Assembly (NCBI GenBank): GCA_030698575.1
Contig: JAUYMQ010000146.1
Coordinates: 1 to 13,012 of the forward strand
Reading direction: 5' to 3'
Length of the DNA: 13,012 bases
From: Deltaproteobacteria bacterium
GTDB lineage: Bacteria > JAUYMQ01
Part shown: one piece after another, positions 1-8,243 of the stretch
Numbering within the stretch: position 1 is the stretch's first letter
Layout: each line of letters opens with the position of its first letter
Notes under the pieces: model-generated
What the model was told of the DNA's origin: nothing
The model's input: the letters and a program-made list of their open reading frames with translations, nothing else
Database searches by the model: none
Program-made: the position numbers and the translations under genes

Positions 1-669
1 GTCCCGGGTCGAGAAGCCCCCCGTCGCCATCGTCGTGAACGCATGACAGACGGCCTCAAACCAGTCGAGCCCGGCGAACCGTAGCAGCAGGGTCTCCAGA
101 GTCGTCAATCCGACATAGATGTACCAGAGCCGGCGCGCCGTCGCGGCCACGCGGGGCCGTACCTTGTCGGACATGGGCCCGGAGATCTCCGCCCTGAAGA
201 GCTGCATGCCGCCGATCCCCAGCAGCGGGAGGATCGCGATGCTGAAGACGATGATCCCCATCCCTCCCAGCCACTGGGTGAAGGCCCGCCAGAAGAGCAG
301 CGTGCGCGGCTCCGCTTCGATGTGCGTCAGAACGGTGGAGCCCGTCGTCGTGAAGCCCGATGCTGCTTCGAAGAAGGCGTCGACGGGGCCGAGGGATCCG
401 GCCAGCACGTAGGGGAGCGCGCCGAAGATCGAGCAGAGCAGCCAGGCGCACCCGACGACGAAGAACCCGTCGCGCGGGCGGATCTGGTTGTCTTCGGGTT
501 GCATCGAGAAGGCGAGGATCATGCCGGCGAGAAGCGTGAAGCACGCGGCGGCCACGTAGGGGCCCGCGGTCTCGCCGAAGACGACCGCCACCCCCACCGG
601 AAGGAGCTGGAAGATTCCGACGAGGATCAGCAACCCGCCCAGCAGGCGCAGGTCGAGCTTCATGTTCAT
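1..669 (-). CDS. trkH: TrkH family K+ uptake channel subunit, N-terminal part (cut by window edge)
   Basis: This is the membrane channel subunit of a Trk/Ktr-type potassium uptake system, a superfamily with four pseudo-repeats each carrying a pore loop. I translated the minus strand from the ATG at 669 and obtained 223 open codons running off the window start. Visible features are a first hydrophobic helix (about residues 8-31), further helices at about 36-55 and 68-90, and the first selectivity-filter loop ASGFTTTGST (103-112). After these come the conserved segment TQWLGGMGIIVFSIAILPL (131-149) and a second filter-like loop, FTTMATGGFST (211-221). Roughly the last half of the usual ~480 residues lies outside the window. 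It starts 9 bases after the trkA stop, so the two are almost certainly cotranscribed. The start could instead be the ATG at 663 (MKLDLRLL); no strong Shine-Dalgarno sequence decides between them. Confidence 0.95.
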   Translation of the reverse strand, partial: MNMKLDLRLLGGLLILVGIFQLLPVGVAVVFGETAGPYVAAACFTLLAGMILAFSMQPEDNQIRPRDGFFVVGCAWLLCSIFGALPYVLAGSLGPVDAFFEAASGFTTTGSTVLTHIEAEPRTLLFWRAFTQWLGGMGIIVFSIAILPLLGIGGMQLFRAEISGPMSDKVRPRVAATARRLWYIYVGLTTLETLLLRFAGLDWFEAVCHAFTTMATGGFSTRD

Positions 670-678
670 GGGCGCAGC

Positions 679-2028
679 TCAGGGGGAGAGATAGGCGTCC
701 AGGCGGGGGGCGTTCTCCGTCGTCGTGATCAGAACGACCTGGTCGCCCGTCTGAATGGTTTCCTCACCGCGGGGAATCATCAACGCGTCGCCACGGCGAA
801 TTGCCGCGACGATCACCCCGCGCGGAAGGCCGATCTTTGCCAGATTGCCCGACGTGAGCCGGCTCCCTTCCACGGCCTCGGCCTCCAGGATCTCGACTTT
901 GTCCTCGAGCAGCGCCGCGACCGAGCGAACAATGCCGCGGCGGATGTGCTGCAGGGTGAGCCCGACCGCCAGGAGCCGCGGACTGATGACCGCGTCGATG
1001 CCGAGCTCGCCGATGAGGACCGCCAGGGCCGGGTTGTCGACCAGCGCGAAAGCGCGTCGCGCGCCGAGCCGCTTCGCGAGCAGCCCGGAGACGAGGTTCT
1101 CCTCGTGATCGGGCGTCAGCGCCACGAAGGTGGCCACGCGCTCGATCTCCTCCTGCTCGAGTAGCGCCTGGTCCGTCACCCGCCCGTGTATCACCAGCGC
1201 CCGGTCCAGCGTCTCCGCCGCCAGGCGCGCAAGCTCGGCGTTCTCCTCAATGAGGATCAGCTTCGAATCCACGTTCTCGAGTCGCCGCGCCACCTCCAGC
1301 CCGATTCGCCCCGCACCTGCCACCATGATGTGCTGCTTCTTGTCCGGAAGAGCGCCGACCAGCGCCAGAACGCTGTCCAGCTCTTCGCGGGCGATGGCGA
1401 AGTACACCAGATCGCCCACGCGGATCTCTTCCTGCCCGTGGGGAACGATCCACTCGGTGCCGCGATTGATGGCCGTGACCAGCGTCGGCGTGTCCGGGAA
1501 CATGAGCTTGATATGGGAAAGGAGAAGTCCCGCGAAATCGGAACTGGGGAGGATCCGGAACCCCGCCACAAGAAGGCGCCCATCCATGAAGGTCACGACG
1601 TCGAGGGCGCCCGGCACGTCCAGCAACGAAAGAATGCGATCGACGGCCGCCGCGGCCGGGTTCACGCAGAAATGCTTCCCGGGATAGGCCTCCGTCATCC
1701 GCGCGAAGCTCTCGGCATGTTCCTGCTCCCGCACCCGCACCACGACCCGGGGGACGTTGAAGACCGCCGTTCCGAGCATGCCCACGACCATGTTGTACTC
1801 ATCCGAGTCAGTCGTGGCCATGAGCAGATCGGCCTTCTCCACGCCGGCCCGCCTCAGAACGGAGGCGAGGGCGCCGTTCCCTTCGATGATCTGCGCGTCC
1901 AGCGTGTCGCTCATGTCGCGCGCGGTCGCCGAATTGCGCTCGACCACAGAGACATCGTGGCCGTCGCTCGCGAGCTTGCCGGCCAGAGTGGATCCGACCA
2001 GCCCGCCGCCCACGATGATGATGTTCAT
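679..2028 (-). CDS. trkA: Trk system potassium uptake regulatory protein TrkA
   Basis: TrkA is the cytoplasmic NAD(H)/nucleotide-binding subunit that gates TrkH. The 449-residue product has the usual length (E. coli TrkA is about 458) and a tandem layout: RCK_N (1-~120), RCK_C (~145-225), second RCK_N (~232-350), second RCK_C (~370-445). The glycine-rich nucleotide-binding turns GGGLVG (7-12) and GAGRIG (238-243) are both intact, and each is followed by an acidic residue at the end of beta-2 (VVERN and LIEEN). I chose the ATG at 2028 because MNIIIVGGGLVG is the classical TrkA N-terminus. A start 17 codons upstream is open, but it would translate a strong hairpin and add a proline/glycine-rich, non-conserved leader. 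An AGGGAG sequence sits 11 bases before the ATG. trkH follows after 9 bases, which supports a trkAH operon. Confidence 0.96.
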   Translation of the reverse strand: MNIIIVGGGLVGSTLAGKLASDGHDVSVVERNSATARDMSDTLDAQIIEGNGALASVLRRAGVEKADLLMATTDSDEYNMVVGMLGTAVFNVPRVVVRVREQEHAESFARMTEAYPGKHFCVNPAAAAVDRILSLLDVPGALDVVTFMDGRLLVAGFRILPSSDFAGLLLSHIKLMFPDTPTLVTAINRGTEWIVPHGQEEIRVGDLVYFAIAREELDSVLALVGALPDKKQHIMVAGAGRIGLEVARRLENVDSKLILIEENAELARLAAETLDRALVIHGRVTDQALLEQEEIERVATFVALTPDHEENLVSGLLAKRLGARRAFALVDNPALAVLIGELGIDAVISPRLLAVGLTLQHIRRGIVRSVAALLEDKVEILEAEAVEGSRLTSGNLAKIGLPRGVIVAAIRRGDALMIPRGEETIQTGDQVVLITTTENAPRLDAYLSP

Positions 2029-2039
2029 CTTCAAAGGAA

Positions 2040-2076
2040 CTCCCTGGCCCCCCGCGTCCGGGTTCGCCGGGGGCCA
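2040..2076 (-). promoter_or_regulatory. Hairpin and Shine-Dalgarno-like site in the trkA leader
   Basis: In the 106-base gap before trkA, TGGCCCCC (2045-2052) and GGGGGCCA (2069-2076) are exact inverted repeats. Three more pairs form inside after a single mismatch (2054-2056 with 2065-2067), leaving an 8-base loop. In the trkA mRNA the stem ends at the A of the AGGGAG ribosome-binding-like site (2040-2045). No T-run follows it, so it is not a normal intrinsic terminator. It may influence translation or protect the 5' end of a processed trkAH transcript; that role is inference. Confidence 0.4.
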
Positions 2077-2134
2077 CATAGTGCCATCGGCGGGGGGCGG
2101 AAGAAAAGCAAGAAGTGTCTGCCGCTCCGGTTAG

Positions 2135-5100
2135 CTATCGCCCGGAGAGCCCCGCCCCGCCGCGAAGGGCCGTGTAGAGCCGCTCCGGCTCCGGAAGCGG
2201 CGGCCACGCCATGACCGCGAGCGCGTCGTCGACGTATTCGGGGCGGCGCATGCCGGTGAGAACGCAGGCGACGCCTCCGGTGCTGGCGAGAGCCCAGATC
2301 GCCTTCCGCGAAAGCGTTTCGGTTCGGCGCTCGGGGGGGATGAGCGGATCGATCGCCTCTTCCACCGCGCGCGCGGCATCGCGGGATCGCGTGGCGGCGA
2401 CCTCTGTCGTGGCGGCCAGAAGCGCTTCGAGCGACGGGAGGTAGCGCTCGCGCCAGCCGCGCCAGGTCTCCCCGGCGGCGCCCTCCAAGCCCTGATCGAG
2501 GACCATGATCAGCTGGCGAATCGTCGGAACGATGGCGTGCGCCTGGTACTGCTGCCACTGATCGAGTCCGCGGATCTGCGGAAGGATGCTTCGCATCTGA
2601 TCGGCCCAGCGGAAGAGTTGATCGGGCCGCGGGGCGTCCTTGCCCAGATCGATGGCCGGTGCGAGGGTCCGGCGAAACTCTTCCTCCAGCAGTCCTGTCG
2701 CGCGGCAGGCGGCCTCGAAGTCTGGAGCACGCTCCGGCGCGTCCTCGGTCGCGAACACGGCGGCGAGCCGCAACATGCTCTCGGGGCCCATCGCGTTCAG
2801 CGGGCGGTTCACAAGAACGCCGAGCCCGGCATCCGCCGCCGCCTCGAGCACCGTCCGCTGCCCGTCCTCACCCTCCTTGCGCAACAGCACGGGGTTCGAC
2901 TCGAGGAGATTCATGGGAAGCTGCACGATGCGGCAGTGGTGATCCTCTCCACCCGCTCTTCGGGCCGCATCGAGAATGCGCCCGAGGGAAACGCTTTCGA
3001 TCTCCCCCGCGGGGCCGGCCAGCGTGTTCGACGACACGCCGTACCATCGGATTCTCCCCGCCTTCACCTCATCCTCGAGCGCCGCGAAGGCGGCCTCGAT
3101 GCGGCGGTAGAAGGCTTCGCGCACGTCCTCCGGCAACCCGCGGAACTCCTTCTTCGCATCGGAAAGGAAGTACTCCGGGTTGTGAAGAAGACAAACGTCG
3201 AGGGTTTCGATCCCCAGCCGCCCCAGCGAGCGAGTGAGTTGATCGCGAATGAACTCGGGATGAATGCAATGCCAGACACCGTCGGCGTACTTGACCATTT
3301 CGGGGTAGGGTCGCCCTTCCAGTTCCCGCGCCTCCGCCTGCGCGAGGTTGCCGCCCTGCACGTAGCCGATCTTCGAGACGACCACCACGCCCTCGCGGCG
3401 GACCGTTCCCCTGGCCGCAAGATCGGAGAGCACCTCGCCCACGAGCCGCTCGCTCGCACCGTCGGTGTAGTTCGTCGAAGTATCGATGAGGTTGCATCCC
3501 CGCCGGAGCGCATGCACGAGCGCCTCGCGGTGAGCCGGCGTGTCGTCGTCCACGCGGTAGCCGCCGAACCCCACGCGGCTCACCCGGAGCCCGGTGGTTC
3601 CGAAATCGGCATACCCCCGCAGATCGGCATCGGGGTACCGCGCGGCCGCCGCGCGTGTCACCTCCGGCACGGCGTGGCCCGCAAGGGCCTTGCCGACACG
3701 AACCGCCGCGCCCTTCCGCCCTGCTTCCGCCGATCCGGCAAGCGCGGCGCTCACCGCGGCGGGCTCGGTCACGGGGGCCTCGCAGGCGAAGTTCCGGCAG
3801 ACGTAAAGCGCCGGACGCCCGCCCTGCAGCGTCTTTCCGCGAAGCAACGCCCGCGATGATTCTCCCGCGTCGAGATCCTTCCAGGCGGTGATGCGATTTG
3901 GCAGGTAGGGGCGCGCAGCTTCGGCGCGCAGCGCCTCCAGCGCGGCGTCGCCGGTTGCGCCGACGAAGGCCAGCTCGACGGGTCCATCGAGGAGCAGATC
4001 GACCACGGCGAGGCTCGCGCAGAAGGCGCGGGGAAAGCGCCCGATCAGTTTTCCGTGAGCCGCCAGCGCCCGCTCTGCCGACGCGCGAAGCTCCGGCCGA
4101 TCGAAGTGAAAGGAGAGTCGCGCCAGCGCCGCGGCGGCCGCCGCGTTCGGCGAGGGAGTTGCGCCGTCCATCGCCTCACGCCGGCGGAGGATGAGTTTCT
4201 CGTGGTGGACGCCGGTCGCGAAGAAGCCCCCCGACTCGGGATCCTCGAACTCGGCCAGCACTCGCCCCGCGAGATCCTCCGCCGCGTCCAGATAGCGATC
4301 GCCGCCGCCCGCCTCGTAGAGATCAATGAGCGCGCCCGTGAGGTAGGCATAGTCTTCGAGCACGCCGTCGAGGTGCGCCTTGCCTTCCCGACAGGTCCTC
4401 AGCAGCCGTCCCTCCGGCCCGAGGAGCGTCCCGAGGATGAAGTCGGCGGCGCGTCGCGCCCCCTCGAGGTAGCGGGGCTCGCCCAGCACCCAGGCGCCGA
4501 AGGCCATGGCGCCGATCATGAGTCCGTTCCAGGCGGTGAGGATCTTGTCGTCGAGCCCGGGCGCCACGCGCGCGGCCCGGGCCCGGTAGAGTTTTTCACG
4601 CGCGGCCGCGATTGATGCCTCGAGTTCGGCCAGCGGAATGCCGAGCGTTCGCGCGACTTCCTCGAGCGGGAGAGGCGCGTTCGGGATGCTCTTCCCCTCC
4701 CAGTTCCCTGCCGGCGTGATGTCGAACCAGGCGCAAAGCCGGCGTCCCTCCTCGGGGCCCAGCGCGGCCTCGACCTCGGCCGGCGTCCAGACGAAGAACT
4801 TCCCCTCCTCGCCCTCCGAGTCCGCGTCGGTGCTCGAGTAGAAGCCCCCCTCGGGCGATGTCATCTCGCGCAGGACATAGTCGAACACGTCGGTGGCCAC
4901 GCGGCGGAAGAGCGCATCGCCCGTCGCCTGCCACGCCTCCAGGTACACCCGGGCCAGCAGGGCGTTGTCGTAGAGCATCTTTTCGAAGTGGGGAACCAGC
5001 CACCGCTCGTCCGTCGCGTAGCGGGCGAAACCGCCGCCAACATGATCGTAAATCCCTCCCCGCGCCATCGCGTCGAGGGTCTTTGACACCATGCGGATCG

Positions 5101-5800
5101 CGTTTTCGTCCCCCGTGCGGCGGTGGTGGCGGAGCAGCAGCGAGAGCGAGGACGACGGCGGAAACTTGGGCGCGCCGCCAAACCCACCGTGCTCCGGATC
5201 AAAGGTCTGTGCGAGCTGCGCCGCGGCCTCCGATATTTCGTTCGCGCCGACCGGAAGCGGCGGCGCGGCGCGGGTCTGCGCGGCGAGATTGGCGGTCAGT
5301 TCGGCGGCCTGCTTGCGCAGGCGCTCCGGCCGGCTCCGCCACAGCTCGGCAATGCGGGTGAGAAGCGTGGGAAAGCCCGGGCGGCCATGGGCGTCGACGG
5401 GCGGGAAGTAGGTGCCGGCGAAGAACGGCTCCTGTTCGGGCGTGAGAAAGACGGTCATCGGCCAGCCGCCCTGCCCCGAGTTCATGGCCTGGGTGGCCGC
5501 CATGTAGATGTCATCGAGATCGGGCCGCTCCTCGCGGTCGACCTTCACGCAGACGAAGTGTTCGTTCATGAGCGCGGCGATGCGCTCGTCCTCGAAGCAC
5601 TCGCGCTCCATCACATGGCACCAGTGACAGGCGCTGTACCCGATCGAAAGAAGGATCGGCCGCTTCTCCTCGGCGGACCGCCGCAGGGCATCCTCGCCCC
5701 AGGGATACCAGTCCACCGGGTTGTGGGCGTGCTGAAGCAGGTAGGGGCTCGTTTCGTGGATGAGCCGGTTGGGCTTTCGTCCTGAAGTCTTTTCGCTCAT
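2135..5800 (-). CDS. Fusion: DUF255/SSP411 (YyaL) thioredoxin-like protein joined to aldo/keto reductase
   Basis: One open frame of 1221 residues encodes two families. Residues ~10-690 are a full-length DUF255/SSP411 (YyaL, SPATA20) protein. It starts with a thioredoxin-like domain (~10-172) containing SACHWCHVM with CHWC at 58-61, continues with an (alpha/alpha)-barrel like six-hairpin glycosidases or epimerases ([17 protein letters not shown] at 416-432), and ends with the family's terminal [15 protein letters not shown] (667-680). A ~40-residue Ala/Gly-rich linker follows. Residues ~731-1221 are an NAD(P)H-dependent aldo/keto reductase whose tetrad is intact: Asp773, Tyr778 ([11 protein letters not shown]), Lys810 (VVSKIGY) and His873 (LLHNPEYF), with [14 protein letters not shown] near the C-terminus. 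I chose the ATG at 5800 because AAAGG precedes it by 4 bases and the longer upstream frame overlaps the dehydratase gene. It lies 34 bases behind the dehydratase. The substrate is unknown; YyaL-family biochemistry is poorly defined. Confidence 0.9.
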   Translation of the reverse strand: MSEKTSGRKPNRLIHETSPYLLQHAHNPVDWYPWGEDALRRSAEEKRPILLSIGYSACHWCHVMERECFEDERIAALMNEHFVCVKVDREERPDLDDIYMAATQAMNSGQGGWPMTVFLTPEQEPFFAGTYFPPVDAHGRPGFPTLLTRIAELWRSRPERLRKQAAELTANLAAQTRAAPPLPVGANEISEAAAQLAQTFDPEHGGFGGAPKFPPSSSLSLLLRHHRRTGDENAIRMVSKTLDAMARGGIYDHVGGGFARYATDERWLVPHFEKMLYDNALLARVYLEAWQATGDALFRRVATDVFDYVLREMTSPEGGFYSSTDADSEGEEGKFFVWTPAEVEAALGPEEGRRLCAWFDITPAGNWEGKSIPNAPLPLEEVARTLGIPLAELEASIAAAREKLYRARAARVAPGLDDKILTAWNGLMIGAMAFGAWVLGEPRYLEGARRAADFILGTLLGPEGRLLRTCREGKAHLDGVLEDYAYLTGALIDLYEAGGGDRYLDAAEDLAGRVLAEFEDPESGGFFATGVHHEKLILRRREAMDGATPSPNAAAAAALARLSFHFDRPELRASAERALAAHGKLIGRFPRAFCASLAVVDLLLDGPVELAFVGATGDAALEALRAEAARPYLPNRITAWKDLDAGESSRALLRGKTLQGGRPALYVCRNFACEAPVTEPAAVSAALAGSAEAGRKGAAVRVGKALAGHAVPEVTRAAAARYPDADLRGYADFGTTGLRVSRVGFGGYRVDDDTPAHREALVHALRRGCNLIDTSTNYTDGASERLVGEVLSDLAARGTVRREGVVVVSKIGYVQGGNLAQAEARELEGRPYPEMVKYADGVWHCIHPEFIRDQLTRSLGRLGIETLDVCLLHNPEYFLSDAKKEFRGLPEDVREAFYRRIEAAFAALEDEVKAGRIRWYGVSSNTLAGPAGEIESVSLGRILDAARRAGGEDHHCRIVQLPMNLLESNPVLLRKEGEDGQRTVLEAAADAGLGVLVNRPLNAMGPESMLRLAAVFATEDAPERAPDFEAACRATGLLEEEFRRTLAPAIDLGKDAPRPDQLFRWADQMRSILPQIRGLDQWQQYQAHAIVPTIRQLIMVLDQGLEGAAGETWRGWRERYLPSLEALLAATTEVAATRSRDAARAVEEAIDPLIPPERRTETLSRKAIWALASTGGVACVLTGMRRPEYVDDALAVMAWPPLPEPERLYTALRGGAGLSGR

Positions 5801-5834
5801 CTTGCCTTTCGCCGCGGCGTGGCCCCCTCTTTCC

Positions 5835-6170
5835 TCAAGCGGAGCCGAAAGCCTCGTCGCATTTTGCGGCCAGGATGAAATCGCTCTCTGTAAGGCCGTC
5901 GATCTTGTGCGTCCAGATGTCGACGCGCACCTTTCCCCAGGTGAGGACGATGTCGGGGTGGTGCCCCTGCTGCTCCGCAATGCCGCCGATCTTGTTCACG
6001 TAGTCCAGCGCGGTGACGAAATCCTTGAAGCTGTAAGCGCGTGTGATGTGATGCCCCTTGACCGCCTCCCAGCCCTCCACCTCGGCCAGCAGATTGGTGA
6101 TCGCCTTCCCTTCGAGCGGAGGAACGCCTCCCTTGCAGGGAACGCACTCTTTCTTCGCAAGCCCGGACAT
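5835..6170 (-). CDS. 4a-hydroxytetrahydrobiopterin dehydratase (pterin-4a-carbinolamine dehydratase, PCD/PhhB-like)
   Basis: This family dehydrates 4a-hydroxytetrahydropterin, normally to recycle the pterin cofactor used by aromatic amino-acid hydroxylases. The 111-residue protein has the standard length. It shows the conserved Cys-x-x-Cys-Lys N-terminus followed by PPL (C9, C12), GHHPDI (69-74) with the active-site histidine pair, the third histidine in [13 protein letters not shown] (86-98, H88), and a typical LAAKCD end. The start at 6170 is fixed by a perfect AAGGAGG (6176-6182) five bases upstream. It is the first gene of the minus-strand block, with the fusion gene 34 bases downstream. 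No phenylalanine hydroxylase is visible within the window, so it may serve an unlinked hydroxylase or another pterin role; relatives without a hydroxylase are known. Its partner cannot be deduced here. Confidence 0.95.
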   Translation of the reverse strand: MSGLAKKECVPCKGGVPPLEGKAITNLLAEVEGWEAVKGHHITRAYSFKDFVTALDYVNKIGGIAEQQGHHPDIVLTWGKVRVDIWTHKIDGLTESDFILAAKCDEAFGSA

Positions 6171-6195
6171 GACTGCCTCCTTCCGTGCCGATGTG

Positions 6196-6214
6196 GCGGG
6201 CCGAGGCGGCCCGC
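6196..6214 (-). promoter_or_regulatory. Hairpin in the dehydratase mRNA leader
   Basis: GCGGGCCG (6196-6203) and CGGCCCGC (6207-6214) form a perfect 8-base-pair stem with a 3-base loop. It lies between the candidate promoter and the AAGGAGG site, with its near edge 26 bases upstream of the ATG. No T-run follows on the minus strand, so it does not look like a terminator. Its role is unknown. Confidence 0.4.
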
Positions 6215-6223
6215 GCTCCTAAA

Positions 6224-6251
6224 GACATACCAAAAAATGCCGCCGCATGAA
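6224..6251 (-). promoter_or_regulatory. Candidate promoter for the dehydratase-fusion block
   Basis: On the minus strand, TTCATG (6251-6246) and TATGTC (6229-6224) are 16 bases apart. The -10 hexamer is immediately preceded by TGG, which matches the extended -10 form. The AT-rich run between them (ATTTTTT) stands out from the GC-rich surroundings. The -35 match is poor, so this is only a plausible site. Confidence 0.3.
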
Positions 6252-6298
6252 CCGTTCGACTGGGACTGGCTCCGTCTGTCATTGCGAACCGCCGCCGC

Positions 6299-6437
6299 CG
6301 CATGTCATTGCGAGGAGCGAAGTGACGAAGCAATCCCCCCGCTTGTGGCGCCGCCCTGGGGATTGCTTCGTCGGGCTCTCTCAAGGTGATCTCGGCCCGC
6401 GCTTCGCACGGGACCTCGGGGCTCGCAATGACATGCG
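6299..6437. repeat. Imperfect palindromic dispersed repeat (REP/MITE-like)
   Basis: The ends are a perfect 16-base inverted repeat, CGCATGTCATTGCGAG (6299-6314) against CTCGCAATGACATGCG (6422-6437). A second, inner 15-base perfect inverted repeat is nested inside: GACGAAGCAATCCCC (6324-6338) against GGGGATTGCTTCGTC (6358-6372), with a 19-base loop. The right half has a longer spacer between its two arms (49 bases against 9), so one side has gained sequence or drifted. The motif 'cattgcgaggagcgaag' resembles a non-coding repeat that I recall being scattered in many bacterial genomes, including deltaproteobacteria. A lone half copy sits at 6277-6287. No transposase is present, so movement, if any, would need one encoded elsewhere. 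The element ends 8 bases before the -35 box of the ABC operon. Confidence 0.75.
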
Positions 6438-6445
6438 CGCGAGGG

Positions 6446-6474
6446 TTGACACCGCGGGGCCTCGTCCGTAAGAT
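6446..6474 (+). promoter_or_regulatory. Sigma70-like promoter of the ABC operon
   Basis: TTGACA (6446-6451), a perfect -35 consensus, is followed after exactly 17 bases by TAAGAT (6469-6474), a 4-of-6 match to TATAAT that keeps the key first T, second A and last T. Transcription would start near 6481, giving a leader of about 65 bases before the ATPase ATG at 6547. It is the best promoter I can see in the window. Confidence 0.6.
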
Positions 6475-6485
6475 CGCGCTCTCTC

Positions 6486-6503
6486 GGGGAGCATTCGCTC
6501 CCC
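6486..6503 (+). promoter_or_regulatory. Hairpin at the 5' end of the ABC operon leader
   Basis: GGGGAGC (6486-6492) and GCTCCCC (6497-6503) form a perfect 7-base-pair stem with the loop ATTC. It would begin about five bases after the predicted transcription start. This position suits a 5'-end stabilising structure, but no function is shown. It is followed by GC-rich sequence, not a T-run, so it is not an attenuator of the usual type. Confidence 0.4.
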
Positions 6504-6546
6504 CGCGGCGCGACGCCGCAAGGACCCACTGGGTCGTGACTGGCAG

Positions 6547-7472
<926 letters not shown>

Positions 7473-7476
<4 letters not shown>

Positions 7477-8240
7477 ACGGCTTCCTGGCGGTGTACCGGC
7501 GCGAACTGGCTTCCTACTTCCAGTCGGCGATCTTCTACGTCGTGGCCTTCGTGTTCCTGGGAATCTTCGGCTATCTCTTCTTCGCCTCGGTGCTGGCCTA
7601 CGGCTACTTCTCCTTCCAGGCGCAGGATCCCATGATGGCCTCACAGCTGAACGGGACCGAGATGGTCCTGACCCCGCTCTTCCACGACACGAGCGTCGTG
7701 ATGCTGCTAGTGATGCCACTTCTCACCATGCGCGCCTTCGCCGAGGAACGGAAGACCGGCACGCTGGAGCTCCTGTTCACCTATCCTCTTCGCGATCTCG
7801 AGACCCTTCTCGGAAAGCTGGCGGCCGTCCTCACCGTCTTTGGAATCGTGCTCGCGGGAACCCTCCCCTGCGTAGCGTTTCTTTCCAGCCTCACGCCGAT
7901 CGATCCGGGCGTCATCGCCTCGAGCTACACGGGGCTCTTCCTCCTCGGAAGCGCGTTCCTCTGCCTGGGCATTTTCGTCTCGTCGCTCACCGAGAACCAG
8001 ATCGTCGCAGCCGTCGTCTCCTTCGGCGCGCTGCTCGCCTTCTGGCTCATCGGGGTCGTCGAGCAATTCTCCGGCGGCGGCGGAGGCGGACCGCTCTCAT
8101 ACCTTTCAATCCTGGAGCACTTCGACGCCTTCACGCGCGGTGTTGTCGACACGCGCGACGTGGCCTTCTACCTGCTCTTCTGCGCATTCTTCCTCTTCGG
8201 CACGCTGCGCGTGCTCGAATCGATGCGCTGGCGGGGTTAA
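7473..8240 (+). CDS. ABC-2 type permease subunit (GldF-like)
   Basis: This is the membrane subunit of the ABC system. It has 255 residues with about six hydrophobic helices near 20-40, 70-86, 115-137, 152-170, 176-196 and 230-247. RAFAEERKTGTLELLFTYPL (87-106) is the characteristic cytoplasmic coupling segment of ABC-2 permeases next to GldA-like ATPases. A long loop follows the first helix, and a run of six glycines (201-206) precedes the last part. The start at 7473 is chosen because GGGAGG (7463-7468) lies four bases upstream and the ATGA overlap with the ATPase gene suggests translational coupling. The longer upstream frame adds an arginine-rich, non-hydrophobic leader and is unlikely. 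The substrate is not known; families of this type are annotated for gliding motility in Bacteroidetes but occur widely in non-gliding bacteria. Confidence 0.94.
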
Positions 8241-8243
8241 GCG

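Larger units (their letters stand above)
6171..6546. other. Divergent intergenic region (376 bases)
   Basis: This gap separates the minus-strand dehydratase block from the plus-strand ABC operon. Reading from left to right it holds a leader hairpin and a weak candidate promoter for the dehydratase, a half copy of a dispersed repeat (TGTCATTGCGA, 6277-6287), the larger palindromic element 6299-6437, a good sigma70-like promoter, and a second leader hairpin. I saw no convincing small gene; the open frames here only translate the repeat. Confidence 0.8.

Noticed and set aside
322-1164. 280-codon plus-strand open frame opposite trkA/trkH
   Set aside because: It is antisense to two clearly conserved genes, is Arg/Glu/Asp/Gly-rich with no family signature, and is a by-product of high GC at third codon positions.
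2102-2160. Intrinsic terminator after the fusion gene
   Set aside because: CTCCGG/CCGGAG around the stop codon can pair, but the loop is long and the pyrimidine-rich stretch starts too far downstream to make a convincing terminator.
3611-3730. Independent internal start for the aldo/keto reductase in the linker
   Set aside because: There are GTG codons in frame (near 3670 and 3661) but no Shine-Dalgarno sequence before them and no ATG, so separate translation looks unlikely, though it is not excluded.
2537-3859. 440-codon plus-strand open frame opposite the aldo/keto reductase part
   Set aside because: The minus-strand frame carries the intact catalytic tetrad; the plus-strand translation has no recognisable domain and an amino-acid mix typical of antisense GC-rich frames.
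5801-5980. Longer start of the fusion gene at 5980
   Set aside because: The 60 extra residues come from the wrong frame of the dehydratase gene; the ATG at 5800 has an AAAGG site and the family N-terminus [21 protein letters not shown].
6299-6437. CRISPR repeat or insertion sequence
   Set aside because: There are inverted, not regularly spaced direct, repeats and no transposase or cas gene; a REP/MITE-like element fits better.
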